Shown one piece after another: positions 16,898 through 25,453 of a stretch of 64,000 nucleotides of DNA; position 1 is the first letter of the stretch; every line of letters starts with the position of its first letter. The stretch covers positions 1-64,000 of the forward strand of contig JBCDCY010000005.1 in assembly GCA_039180875.1 (NCBI GenBank), written 5' to 3'. A model generated the notes under the pieces. That model did no database searches, was not told where the DNA came from, and worked only from the letters and a program-made list of their open reading frames with translations. Both the position numbers and the translations under genes were made by a program. The stretch comes from JBCDCY01 sp039180875. GTDB taxonomy: Bacteria > Pseudomonadota > Alphaproteobacteria > Rhodobacterales > Rhodobacteraceae.

Positions 16898-18414
16898 CCG
16901 GTGCCCTCCGCCGGGCCTTCGCGGGAGAGGCTGCGCAGATAGTCGGCAGCGATCTTCAGGTGGCTCTCCCGCGTTTCGTCCTTCATGCGCTCGACCGTCG
17001 TGCACATCATCGCCCAGCGGCGATTGCCCCTCAGGCTTTCGCGGTGCTGCCAGATGAAGCGCCAGTAGAGGCCATCCCAGATCTCCGCCCACGCGCCCTT
17101 CGGATAATGGCTCATCTTCCGGATGTAGTTGGAGCCGGAGAAGTAGGGCTTGGTCGTGATCAGGCCGCCGTCGGCGTGCTGGCTCATGGCGTAGGCGTTG
17201 GGCACCATCACCCAGTCGTAGCTGTCGACGAACATTTCCATGAACCAGCGATAGACGTCGTCGGGGTCGATTTCACAGAGGAACATGAAGCCGCCGAGCA
17301 CCATCAGGCGCTCGATATGGTGGCAATAGCCCGTGGCGAGGATCCGGCGGATGACGTCGTCGATCGGGTCGATGCCGGTGGTCGCGTCGTAGAAGGACTG
17401 GGGCAACGCCCGGCTGTGCTTCCAGTGGTTGGTCGTGCGCATCCGCACGCCCAAATCCTCGTAGGTCGCCCGCATGAACTCCCGCCAGCCGATGATCTGG
17501 CGCACGAAGCCCTCGACAGAGTTGAGCGGCACGTCGTGCTTGGCCGCGTGGGCCTGGGTGGCGTCGAGGATCTGGCGGGGGGTGAGGAGCCCGATGTTGA
17601 GCGCCGGTGTCAGCACGCTGTGCCAGAGCCAGCTTTCGCCCTCGACGATCGCGTCCTCATAGTCGCCGAACCGCGCGAAGCGATCATCGAGGAAGCGGGC
17701 GAGCCAGTCTTCGGCGTCGGCGTGGCTGGTGGGATAGGGGAGCGTCTCTAGGCTGCCGGGGGCATCGGGGAAGTCCTGATCGACGGAGGTGCGGGCCTCC
17801 TCGTCGATTGCGTCGCGGTCGATCGTCGGGATCTCGGGGATCTGACCGAGCAATGCCTTCGGCACCTTCTTGCGGTTTTCCTCGTCGAAGCTCCAGCGAC
17901 CGCCGGCCGGCTCCTCCCCCTCCATCAGCACATCGAGGCGGGTGCGCTGGTGCTTGTAGAACTCGGCCATGAACCAGCGCTTGCGGTTCTTCGCCCAGGC
18001 TTGGTTGTCGTCGCGGGTGTTGAGAAAGGCAGGGCTCGCCAGCAGCTCAAGCGTGAGGTCCGCATCCTCGACCGCGGCCTCTAGGCGCTTTGTGGCCATG
18101 TGGTCGACCGGGTCGCAGGCGATCACCGCCTCGATGCCGTCGCTGGCGAGATGGGCGACGGTCTTGGCCATCAGGCGCGTATCGTGGGCGTAGCCGACAT
18201 GGTCGACCTGCCAGGCGTCTTGCTCCAGCGCTGTCCGGTAGCGCGCCATGCTCGCCCGATGCAGCCAGAGCTTCTGCTTGTGAAAGCGCGCGGGGTACTG
18301 CGGATCGCCGAAAAACAGTGGATCCTCGATCAGCACCACGCGGTCGGGGTGCCGCTCCAAACCCGGATGGTCGGCGAAGAGCTGGTGGGGAAAGACGAGG
18401 AGGGCGGTGCTCAC
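16894..18414 (-). CDS. Cryptochrome/photolyase family protein (PhrB-related)
   Basis: A 506-residue flavoprotein of the bacterial cryptochrome/(6-4) photolyase group. The N-terminal Rossmann-like antenna domain starts ALLVFPHQLFADHP. The helical FAD domain carries FVRQIIGWREFMR, HHIERLMVLGGF, YDWVMVPN and SGSNYIRKM, all typical of this group. Members repair UV photoproducts or sense light. The segment before LYWRF reads HYPKGAWAEIWDG and lacks the three clustered cysteines that bind [4Fe-4S] in FeS-BCP relatives; only the LCEIDPD cysteine remains. It is translationally coupled to the downstream GST gene. Confidence 0.88.
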   Translation of the reverse strand: MSTALLVFPHQLFADHPGLERHPDRVVLIEDPLFFGDPQYPARFHKQKLWLHRASMARYRTALEQDAWQVDHVGYAHDTRLMAKTVAHLASDGIEAVIACDPVDHMATKRLEAAVEDADLTLELLASPAFLNTRDDNQAWAKNRKRWFMAEFYKHQRTRLDVLMEGEEPAGGRWSFDEENRKKVPKALLGQIPEIPTIDRDAIDEEARTSVDQDFPDAPGSLETLPYPTSHADAEDWLARFLDDRFARFGDYEDAIVEGESWLWHSVLTPALNIGLLTPRQILDATQAHAAKHDVPLNSVEGFVRQIIGWREFMRATYEDLGVRMRTTNHWKHSRALPQSFYDATTGIDPIDDVIRRILATGYCHHIERLMVLGGFMFLCEIDPDDVYRWFMEMFVDSYDWVMVPNAYAMSQHADGGLITTKPYFSGSNYIRKMSHYPKGAWAEIWDGLYWRFIWQHRESLRGNRRWAMMCTTVERMKDETRESHLKIAADYLRSLSREGPAEGTG

Positions 18415-18489
18415 GGCAGGGGTCGGGCTGTCTCGAACAGGATCGGTCGCCGGTGAGATGAGGCGCCGGGCCGGTTCGGCAAGGCGCCT

Positions 18490-18840
18490 TTAGGCGCGCC
18501 GGCGTCGGGCGTCGATGAAGCTGCGGATGAAGAAGACGATGGCCAGCACTGTCGTCGCGAGCATCAGAGCCACGCGGATCACGGCGAGGGTGTCGCCCCG
18601 GCCGATCGCTCCCGACAGCGGCGTGACGAGGGCGATCAGGATCAACACCGTCAGCAGCACGGCGATGTGGGCAACCGCCTTGTTCTCCGCCTTTACGCCC
18701 GGATAGCAGGCCAAGAGGGCGATGCCGACCGCCGCCGGGATCAGTGCCGTGAGCGACGGCGCGGCGGAGGCCAGATAGCCCCAGATCGACAGGACGATCA
18801 GCGCGAGCGCATTCACCAGGCTGGCCGTGTGGGCTTTCAT
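18490..18840 (-). CDS. Small four-helix membrane protein
   Basis: A 116-residue protein with four hydrophobic helices and a basic tail (SFIDARRRRA). The start is the Met of MKAHTASLVNALAL, chosen because the longer frame upstream reads unlike protein. The first half (VLSIWGYLASAAPSLTALIPAAVG) recalls TMEM14-like small membrane proteins, but this is only a resemblance. No enzyme motif is visible. It lies alone between the photolyase-like gene and the HAD-UbiA gene, all leftward. Confidence 0.7.
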   Translation of the reverse strand: MKAHTASLVNALALIVLSIWGYLASAAPSLTALIPAAVGIALLACYPGVKAENKAVAHIAVLLTVLILIALVTPLSGAIGRGDTLAVIRVALMLATTVLAIVFFIRSFIDARRRRA

Positions 18841-18943
18841 GGATCCCCGCATCGAAAGTGTTTCACGGCAGTCGGACAGGCCGTGGCGGGGAGGTAGGAC
18901 GCGGGTTGCGCCTCGTCGATGGGCCGGTTGGTCGCGGCCGCTC

Positions 18944-20410
18944 TCAGACGATCGCCGCGCCCCGCAGCATCGCGACCAGGGCAAGCAGGGCCAGGCCGAG
19001 CCCGACCGGATCGCGGAGCGCGAAGACCACCGGGTCGTAGTCCTGCCGGCCGTGCCAGCCGAGCACGATCATCCGCGCGAACCAGACACCCAGGATTGTC
19101 GCCGTGATCGGGATCCAGATCGGTGCCGGATAGAGCAGCACCGCCGTCTCCGACCCGGTGTAGAGCAGCACGATACCGACGGCGAGCCCGGCGGCGAGGG
19201 TCGCGAGGATCAGCAGCGCGCGGCGGTCGGCGCCGCGATATTCCCGCCCCGGCAAGGCCAAGTCTCCGATGCCGCGCTGCTCGGCCTTGGCAAGCTCCGT
19301 CAGACGCTTCACCGCGGCGAGCGACAGGAAGGCCGCCAGGGCAAAGGCAATCAGCCAGGGCGACATGAAGAGCCCGGTGACCACGGCGCCGGCGAAGATC
19401 CGGATCGAGTAGAGACCGGAGAGCACCCCCAGATCGATCCACCTCCGCCGCTTCAGGACCAGCGAATAGGCGAGCGAGGTGGCGGCGTAGACAGCGAGCA
19501 CCCCGGCGAAGGCGGGGCTGAGCGCGAGGGCGAGCAGGAAGGCCGCCACGACGATACCGGCCGCCGTCGCCATGCCCACCTTGATCGGCACGGTGCCGGC
19601 GGCAAAGGCGCGCTTGCGCTTGGTCTCGTGCTGGCGATCGGCCTCCAGGTCGAGCAAGTCGTTGATCAGGTAGACGGCCGATGCCGCGGCGGAGAAGGCG
19701 GCGATACCGAGGATGGTGCGCAGCACCGCCGTCGGCTCGAACACATGGGCGGCGATCAGCGGCAGGAAGAGCAGGACGTTCTTCACCCACTGATGCGGCC
19801 GCAGCCCGCGCACCAGATCCCGCCGGCGCCAGCTTCTGCCGACGACCTCCGGCTCCAGGCCAGCCTCGGCGATCCGGTGCTGCAAGGCCTGGCCGGGGGC
19901 GACGGCAATCGCCTGGCGGGCCGACTGCCAGACCGGCAGATCCGCCGCGCTGTCGCCGATATAGTCGAAGCCACCGCGGCCGAAGCGCGCCACCAGCGCC
20001 GCTTCCTTGGCCTTGCCGATCCGGTTCGTGCTGCCGTCGGAGCCGATCGGCTCCTCCAATCCCAGATGGTCGGAGAGCGCGCGCACCAGCCGCTCGTCGG
20101 ATCCCGAGGCGAGGATCACCGGCCGCCCGGCGGCGCGCGCGGCGGTGACGCGGTCCAGCACCTCGTCCCGGATCGGCAGGGTCGTGACGTCGACCGGGCC
20201 GAGCTCGGCCAGCGCGGCCTTCAGCCGTGCCCGGTTCCAGACCGTCCGGGCGACCGTCAGAACGGTGCGCAGAGGATGGGCGGAAAGCGCGGCCCAAAAG
20301 CTCTCGAGCAGCAGGTCGGAGCGGAGCAGCGTGCCGTCGACATCGACCACCAGCGGCGGCTCCGTCATCGCCGGCGCATCCGGCGGCGGGGATCGATGCG
20401 CGAGGTTCAT
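18944..20410 (-). CDS. HAD phosphatase-UbiA prenyltransferase fusion
   Basis: A 488-residue two-domain protein. Residues 1-200 form a HAD hydrolase domain (VVDVDGTLLRSD nucleophile, VILASGSD, DYIGDSAADLPVW). Residues from about 205 form a UbiA polyprenyl transferase with about eight helices and the metal-binding NDLLDLEADRQHETKRKRAF. Relatives attach phosphoribosyl or other groups to polyprenyl phosphate, and the HAD part could dephosphorylate the product, as in decaprenylphosphoryl-ribose synthesis. That role is inferred. Its ATG overlaps the stop of the upstream lytic transglycosylase (ATGA), linking it to envelope metabolism. Confidence 0.88.
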   Translation of the reverse strand: MNLAHRSPPPDAPAMTEPPLVVDVDGTLLRSDLLLESFWAALSAHPLRTVLTVARTVWNRARLKAALAELGPVDVTTLPIRDEVLDRVTAARAAGRPVILASGSDERLVRALSDHLGLEEPIGSDGSTNRIGKAKEAALVARFGRGGFDYIGDSAADLPVWQSARQAIAVAPGQALQHRIAEAGLEPEVVGRSWRRRDLVRGLRPHQWVKNVLLFLPLIAAHVFEPTAVLRTILGIAAFSAAASAVYLINDLLDLEADRQHETKRKRAFAAGTVPIKVGMATAAGIVVAAFLLALALSPAFAGVLAVYAATSLAYSLVLKRRRWIDLGVLSGLYSIRIFAGAVVTGLFMSPWLIAFALAAFLSLAAVKRLTELAKAEQRGIGDLALPGREYRGADRRALLILATLAAGLAVGIVLLYTGSETAVLLYPAPIWIPITATILGVWFARMIVLGWHGRQDYDPVVFALRDPVGLGLALLALVAMLRGAAIV

Positions 20411-21237
20411 TCGGGTGCCGCGAGCCGGACAGGCAAGGGGCAGCGGTCCCGCGCCGAGCGGGGCGGGGCCTCGCAGAACTCCCGCGCCACCCGCCAGGCG
20501 TCCACGACCAGGGGGATGTAGTCCCGTGTCTCGCGATAATTTGGCACGCCGCCGGCCCGGCGCACGGCGTTCTCACCGGCATTGTAGCCGGCGAGCGCCA
20601 GGATCGGGTCGGCGTCGAAGGTGTCGAGCAGCCAGTCGAGATAGCGGGCGCCGCCGGCGATGTTGGCGCCGGGATCGAACGGATCGGCGACGTCGAAGCG
20701 CCGGGCGGTCGCGGGCATCAATTGCATCAGGCCCTGGGCGCCGGCGGAGCTCACCGCGTCTGTCTGTCCCCGCGATTCGATGGAGATCACGGCGAGCAGC
20801 AGAGCCTCCGACACATTATTCGCCTCCGCCGCCGCATTGATCGCCGCGCCGTGACGCCGTGCGATTTCGGCAACACCGTCGCGGGTGGTGCCTAGGCTCT
20901 GGCGCCCGGCGACGATCTCCGCGGCGTCCCTAAGGCGGCTGTCGGAGGCCGCGGCGAGGTCGGGCGACAGCTCCTCCCAGAACCACGGGTAGCGTACGGG
21001 GCGCGAGATCACCGCCGGTTGGCGCGTGTCCGGACGGCCGATTTGGATGGTGATCCGCCGCCCGCCGCCCCGCGGCGGACGCACGCGTTTGAAGGTCGCG
21101 GTCTGCGCCATTCGCAGCTTCACCTCGCCCGCATCGGCCCGAGGCACCTCGACGGTGCCGGCCAAAACAGCCACCGCCGCGACCACGCCAAGCATTGCCG
21201 CGACGCGCCAAGCCCGTCCTTGCCAAAGCATGTTCAT
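20407..21237 (-). CDS. Lytic transglycosylase (SLT domain)
   Basis: A 276-residue periplasmic muramidase-like enzyme that cleaves peptidoglycan glycan strands, forming 1,6-anhydro ends. The N-terminal hydrophobic segment (AAMLGVVAAVAVLAGTV) acts as a signal peptide. The catalytic Glu is in AVISIESRGQ, followed by SSAGAQGLMQLMPATA and LALAGYNAGENAV, all family-1 SLT landmarks. About 110 residues of unknown N-terminal region precede it. It is coupled to the HAD-UbiA gene by a 4-base overlap and lies beside the Tad pilus locus, where a wall-opening enzyme could help assembly; that is inference. Confidence 0.92.
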   Translation of the reverse strand: MNMLWQGRAWRVAAMLGVVAAVAVLAGTVEVPRADAGEVKLRMAQTATFKRVRPPRGGGRRITIQIGRPDTRQPAVISRPVRYPWFWEELSPDLAAASDSRLRDAAEIVAGRQSLGTTRDGVAEIARRHGAAINAAAEANNVSEALLLAVISIESRGQTDAVSSAGAQGLMQLMPATARRFDVADPFDPGANIAGGARYLDWLLDTFDADPILALAGYNAGENAVRRAGGVPNYRETRDYIPLVVDAWRVAREFCEAPPRSARDRCPLPVRLAAPE

Positions 21238-21419
21238 TACTCGAGACGCTTCTTGCCTAGCGGTGAATATGCCTACAAAGTCCTTGATCTACAACGATAG
21301 TCGTGGAGCAGACACGAAAAATTGCTGCGCCACGACTTCGCCGCATTTGAATGCCTTCATGTATTGAACGGTCGCGGCTCTCCGCGTGTTGAGTGAAATT
21401 CGGTCGATGGGTGGGCGAA

Positions 21420-21623
21420 GTGAAACTGGGTAGCATTCAAGAACGGCTGAAGGCGGTGCGCGCGGATGAGCGTGGCGCAGTCACAGTGGACTGGGTGGTG
21501 TTGACCGCGGCGCTGATCGGTCTGGCGTTGCCGATCATCTCGCTTGTCGATGGCGCGATCATCGTCGCCGCTCGGACGGTCGCTTCGGCACTGACGGGAT
21601 TTGTTGCGTCGTTGCTGCCGTAA
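21420..21623 (+). CDS. flp: Flp-type pilin, copy 1
   Basis: A 67-residue Tad pilin. A short charged leader ends in DERG, after which processing by the prepilin peptidase would leave AVTVDWVVLTAALIGL, the hydrophobic assembly helix. Positions +5 and +6 are Asp-Trp rather than the classic Glu-Tyr, as in copy 2. The start is taken as GTG because it aligns as MKL with copy 2; an earlier GTG 27 bases upstream is possible. A terminator follows, so it forms its own transcript at the head of the Tad locus. The C-terminal half differs from copy 2. Confidence 0.85.
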   Translation: MKLGSIQERLKAVRADERGAVTVDWVVLTAALIGLALPIISLVDGAIIVAARTVASALTGFVASLLP

Positions 21624-21676
21624 GGCAACTTCATTGCAGTGTTCCCACCGGCCGCGTCGCGCTCGTCGGTGTCTTC

Positions 21677-21703
21677 AAAGCGCGCCAACGGGCGCGCTTT
21701 TCT
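21677..21703 (+). terminator. Intrinsic terminator after pilin copy 1
   Basis: A perfect 10-bp stem, AAAGCGCGCC pairing with GGCGCGCTTT around the loop AACG, runs into a T-tract. It lies 53 bases after the pilin stop. Confidence 0.88.
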
Positions 21704-21940
21704 GCGTCAAAATCACTCCAACGAATTGCCCTGAAGTTTCATTCCGACGCCTCAATTTCGCCCGAATCAAAAACGAATTTTAAACCCGTAGTCGAGGCGG
21801 CGGGAGTGCTCGCCTTCAGACTCGAACTGGGGTACAGGCCCTGCGCCAAGAGTTCCCCATGGACGTAGAGAGGAGCTCTTTCGGGCGCGTAAACGTCTGA
21901 TTGGCGATGTAGAACTGAGACTGTCTTGGAGGGAAGACAC

Positions 21941-22132
21941 ATGAAACTGATCGCAAAACTGCGCCGCTTCGGCGCTGATGAGAATGGCGCCGTGACTGTC
22001 GACTGGGTCGTGCTGACCGCTGCCATCGTTGGCCTCGGCATCGGCGTGATCTCGGTGATTGAGGGTGGTGTTGGCACGCTTGCGTCCAACATTTCGGATG
22101 CCGTTTCGTCCGTCACCGTCGACACGGACTAA
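21941..22132 (+). CDS. flp: Flp-type pilin, copy 2
   Basis: A 63-residue Tad pilin. Leader MKLIAKLRRFGADENG, then AVTVDWVVLTAAIVGL as the N-terminal helix of the mature pilin, sharing 13 straight residues with copy 1. The start has a GGAGGGA ribosome binding site 6 bases upstream, far better than copy 1, so this is likely the main subunit. The mature C-terminus ends SVTVDTD with no cysteines. A strong terminator follows, which would make the short pilin message more abundant than the machinery genes. Confidence 0.92.
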   Translation: MKLIAKLRRFGADENGAVTVDWVVLTAAIVGLGIGVISVIEGGVGTLASNISDAVSSVTVDTD

Positions 22133-22174
22133 TACTTGACTCGGGCGTGCTACAGGCCGCCCCTGAAAACCCGG

Positions 22175-22210
22175 GGCCGTCCACAAGACTTGTGGGCGGC
22201 CTCGTTTGTT
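22175..22210 (+). terminator. Intrinsic terminator after pilin copy 2
   Basis: GGCCGTCCACAAG pairs with CTTGTGGGCGGCC (one G-T pair, tiny loop) and is followed by TCGTTTGTT. It separates the pilin message from cpaB. Confidence 0.85.
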
Positions 22211-22276
22211 GCTGAATTCGCGCCGATCTGGCATTGGCAGACATAATGCTACGGCTCTCGAACGGGTGGACACGAC

Positions 22277-23119
22277 ATGCGCTTGATCTTTGGCCTTGTT
22301 CTCATCGCCGGCGTGTTGTTGGCCGGCTTTGCCGTCTACACCGTCAGCCGGCAGCAGCAGGCGATGCAGTCAGAGGTGGCGCGGCTGAAGGCCGAGCTTG
22401 AGAACAGCGAGAGCATTGCGACGGTCGAGGTCGCCGTCGCCACGCAGGACCTGCGGTTCGGCGAGCGGCTCGATCCCGATGATGTCGAGATGGTCATTTG
22501 GCCGAAGGCGTCGCTGCCGGAGAATGGCTTCACCGCTCTAGCCGATCTGCTAGGCGACGATGATGACGACTTTCGAACCGTCGTTCGGGCGATGGAACCC
22601 AACGAGCCGATCCTCCAGAGCAAAGTCACGAACTTCGGCGAGTCCGCTGGTATGGCAGCTCGTCTGGGCCCCGGTGTGCGGGCCTTCACCATTCGTGTCG
22701 ATCTCGCCACCGGCGTTTCGGGCTTTCTGACGCCGGGGGATCGGGTCGACATCTATTGGACCGGTCGGGCCGGCCGCCAACCGATCACCCGCCTGATCCT
22801 GGAAAACGTCGAGCTGATCGCCATCGATCAGCTGTCCGATACCGACCAGAACCGGCCGATCGTGGCCCGGACCGTCACCCTGGCCGTGTCGCCGCAGCGC
22901 GTCGGCTTCCTTGCGCAGGCCCAGGCGAGTGGCAAGCTGACGCTCGCGCTGCGCGGTGCCGAGGACGAGGACACGATGGAGGAGACCATCGAAGTCGATC
23001 AGATGATGATCATGGGACGCGAAGCGGAGGAGGAGGCGGCACCCGAAGAGGAGTGCTACCTGCGCCTGCGTCGCGGCACCGAAATCGTCCTGGAGAAAAT
23101 TGACTGCGAAGACGAGTGA
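22277..23119 (+). CDS. cpaB: Tad pilus assembly protein CpaB/RcpC
   Basis: A 280-residue periplasmic component anchored by one N-terminal helix (LIFGLVLIAGVLLAGFAVYT). A short coiled coil is followed by a SAF domain (VEVAVATQDLRFGERLDPDDV) and a beta-rich region with LTPGDRVDIYWT. CpaB is thought to join the outer-membrane secretin to the rest of the Tad machine. The C-terminus is very acidic and ends with two cysteines (EECYLRL and KIDCEDE), perhaps a disulfide. It is the first gene of the machinery run. A 184-base gap to cpaC contains an 8-base T-run but no stem I can see. Confidence 0.92.
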   Translation: MRLIFGLVLIAGVLLAGFAVYTVSRQQQAMQSEVARLKAELENSESIATVEVAVATQDLRFGERLDPDDVEMVIWPKASLPENGFTALADLLGDDDDDFRTVVRAMEPNEPILQSKVTNFGESAGMAARLGPGVRAFTIRVDLATGVSGFLTPGDRVDIYWTGRAGRQPITRLILENVELIAIDQLSDTDQNRPIVARTVTLAVSPQRVGFLAQAQASGKLTLALRGAEDEDTMEETIEVDQMMIMGREAEEEAAPEEECYLRLRRGTEIVLEKIDCEDE

Positions 23120-23303
23120 CAACCCCTCGGTGTGGCGCTGTGGTCACAGATACATAGCGTTCATACCGAGAATTGATCTGAAAAGACCATCCTAACCTCC
23201 TGATTCTTGTTTTTTTTCCGGATCTGACTCAACCTCCTCAACAAGGCCCGCTGACGTGACGGGCTGTACACAACACCTTGTGGAACGTTGAGGACGACAG
23301 CGC

Positions 23304-24725
23304 ATGACCTTGAAAAACCTGATTCGGTGCGGTTGCGCGGGCCTGCTTTTGGCCGGCATGACCCCGCCCGCTTGGGCGCAGCAGCAAGGGGGTGTTCTGC
23401 GGGTCATGCAGGGCACAACCTCCGACAACATCACCGTCGACGTGAACCGCGCCGTGGTGCTGGAAAGCACCCGGACCTTCGAGGAGGTTTCCGTCGCCAA
23501 CCCTGCGATCGCCGATGTGGCGACGCTCTCCGATCGCACGATTTATATCCTGGGCCGTGTGCCCGGGCGCACCACGCTCACCCTGCTCGGGCCGGGCGGC
23601 GTGCTGATCACCAATGTCGACATCCGCGTCGCGCCGGATATCGCCGAGTTCAAAGAGCGGCTGGCGGAAATTCTGCCGCGTGAGGAGATCCACGTGCGGA
23701 CCGCCAACGACGGCATCGTGCTCTCCGGCACCGTCTCGGGCGCGCGCAAGCTTGCCCAGGCCGTCGAACTCGCCGAGCGCTATGCGCCCGATCGCGTCAC
23801 CAACCTTATGACGGTCGGCGGCACCCAGCAGGTCATGCTGAAGGTGCGCTTTGCCGAGATGTCGCGCTCGATCGCCAAGAACCTCGGCGTCTCGCTCGGC
23901 GTCGCGGCCGATGTCGGGGCCTTTGGCCTCAGCGCCTTCACCGGCTCGTTGACGGAGGGCGACAACTCCGTCGTGCTCTTTGATGGCGATCCCGATACGG
24001 CCGTCACACTGACCGAGCCGTCCGAAGGCGTCTTCGGCTTCGGCTTCGGTGTCGGGCCGGTGGCCTTTGATCTGATCATCGAGACGCTCGAATCGAAGGG
24101 CCTCGTCCGCACTCTGGCCGAACCGAACATCATCGCGATCTCGGGCCAGGATGCGGACTTCCTCGCCGGCGGCGAGTTCCCGATCCCGGTGTCGGATGAA
24201 GATGGCATCACCATCGAGTTCCGCCCCTTCGGTGTGCAGCTTCTCTTCAAGCCGACGGTGATCGACGAGGATCTGATCAACCTGGAGATTGGCGCCTCGG
24301 TCTCGGCCATCGACCCGACCGCCTCGATCTCCACGGTCGCCGGCGTCGCCGTGCCGGGCTTCTCGGTCCGCCGCGCCGTGACCACGGTGGAGATGCGGGA
24401 CGGGCAGAGCTTCGCCATCGCCGGATTGCTGACCGACGACTTCTCTGACATCGCCGATCAGGTGCCGTTCGCGGGCGACATCCCGGTGCTCGGTGCGCTC
24501 TTCCGCTCGGCCGAGTTCACCCGGTCGCAGACGGAGCTCGTGGTCTTCGTGACCCCGCATCTGGTGACGCCGGTCGATGGCGACGCCTTGTCGGCCCCGA
24601 CCGACCGAATCGCCCTGCCCAACGAGGCTGAGCTCTTCCTGCTCGGCCGCACCGAAGGCCGCCGCGACGTCCAAGAAGTGGCGCGGCAGGACTTCGAGGG
24701 CTCCTATGGCTACGTGATGGAGTGA
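23304..24725 (+). CDS. cpaC: Tad secretin CpaC/RcpA
   Basis: A 473-residue outer-membrane channel through which the Flp pilus passes. A signal peptide ends at TPPAWA. An N-terminal pilus-secretin domain (VNRAVVLESTRTFEEVSVANP) and a BON-like region (IHVRTANDGIVLSGTVSG) precede the secretin core (TLAEPNIIAISGQDADFLAGG to VPGFSVRRAVTTVEMRDGQ), which ends in the usual PVLGALFRS and ELVVFVTPHLV strands. Length and domain order are typical. Its stop overlaps a possible GTG start of the next gene. Confidence 0.95.
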   Translation: MTLKNLIRCGCAGLLLAGMTPPAWAQQQGGVLRVMQGTTSDNITVDVNRAVVLESTRTFEEVSVANPAIADVATLSDRTIYILGRVPGRTTLTLLGPGGVLITNVDIRVAPDIAEFKERLAEILPREEIHVRTANDGIVLSGTVSGARKLAQAVELAERYAPDRVTNLMTVGGTQQVMLKVRFAEMSRSIAKNLGVSLGVAADVGAFGLSAFTGSLTEGDNSVVLFDGDPDTAVTLTEPSEGVFGFGFGVGPVAFDLIIETLESKGLVRTLAEPNIIAISGQDADFLAGGEFPIPVSDEDGITIEFRPFGVQLLFKPTVIDEDLINLEIGASVSAIDPTASISTVAGVAVPGFSVRRAVTTVEMRDGQSFAIAGLLTDDFSDIADQVPFAGDIPVLGALFRSAEFTRSQTELVVFVTPHLVTPVDGDALSAPTDRIALPNEAELFLLGRTEGRRDVQEVARQDFEGSYGYVME

Positions 24726-24730
24726 GGACG

Positions 24731-25366
24731 ATGACCATCTACACCCGCTTGGCCGGCACCGGCCTCATCCTCGCCGTCGCCGGCTGCTCGCAACCCGCGG
24801 GCACCCTTCCGGGCGAAGAGACCTTCGGCAGCGCCACCATGCAGTCGATGCTGGCGCAAACCGCCTACCTCAACACCGATCTGTTGCTGAACCTGGCCGA
24901 GACCTTTCGGAGCGAAGTGCCCGACACGGTAACCTTCGACTTCGACAGCTCGGCCCTGCGACCCGACGCCCGGGCGGCGCTCGATCAGCAGGTGGCGTTC
25001 ATGCAGCGCCATCCCAACGCGCGCTTCCGGGTCTTCGGCCATACCGACCTGGTGGGCTCGAACGCCTATAACCAGCGGCTTGGCCTACGTCGGGCGCGGG
25101 CGGTGGTGCGTTATCTCGTCTCCAACGGCATCGCGCGCAACCGCCTTGATGCCGTCACCTCGCTTGGCGAGACGCAGCCGGTGGTCGACACTGAGGCCCG
25201 GGAGGAGCGCAACCGCCGCACCATGACGGAGGTTGCCGGCTTCGACTTCGGCTTCGTCGGCGACGGCATGGACGGCAAGCGCACCGTCATCGTCTACAAC
25301 GAGTACGTCAACGATGCCGGATCCGAGATCGACGCGGGCGATACGACCGCAGGTGCCGGAGGATAA
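24731..25366 (+). CDS. OmpA-family lipoprotein of the Tad locus
   Basis: A 211-residue lipoprotein. The lipobox LAVAGC is followed by a short linker and an OmpA C-terminal-like domain from about residue 70: TVTFDFDSSALRPDARAAL, FGHTDLVGSNAYNQRLGLRRA with the peptidoglycan-binding Asp and Arg, and a degenerate end. It occupies the position where CpaD lies in Caulobacter-type loci and probably tethers the secretin to the cell wall. A GTG nine bases earlier, overlapping the cpaC stop, is an alternative start. Confidence 0.88.
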   Translation: MTIYTRLAGTGLILAVAGCSQPAGTLPGEETFGSATMQSMLAQTAYLNTDLLLNLAETFRSEVPDTVTFDFDSSALRPDARAALDQQVAFMQRHPNARFRVFGHTDLVGSNAYNQRLGLRRARAVVRYLVSNGIARNRLDAVTSLGETQPVVDTEAREERNRRTMTEVAGFDFGFVGDGMDGKRTVIVYNEYVNDAGSEIDAGDTTAGAGG

Positions 25367-25453
25367 AGCACAAATCGGATCGTTTCTCTTGCAGACTCAG
25401 GTGCTTTCTAGGTACATTGTCCTTTGGGGGCGCTGCTGTCAGGTAGGAGAGCC

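Noticed and set aside
18827..20521. Long plus-strand frame opposite the HAD-UbiA gene
   Set aside because: Low-complexity Arg/Gly/Gln/Asp-rich sequence, a codon-bias mirror of the real gene.
23120..23303. T-run (8 T) between cpaB and cpaC as a terminator
   Set aside because: No stable stem precedes the T-run on the plus strand; left unannotated.
23238..24674. Minus-strand frame opposite cpaC
   Set aside because: A mirror of the secretin gene without any recognisable domain.
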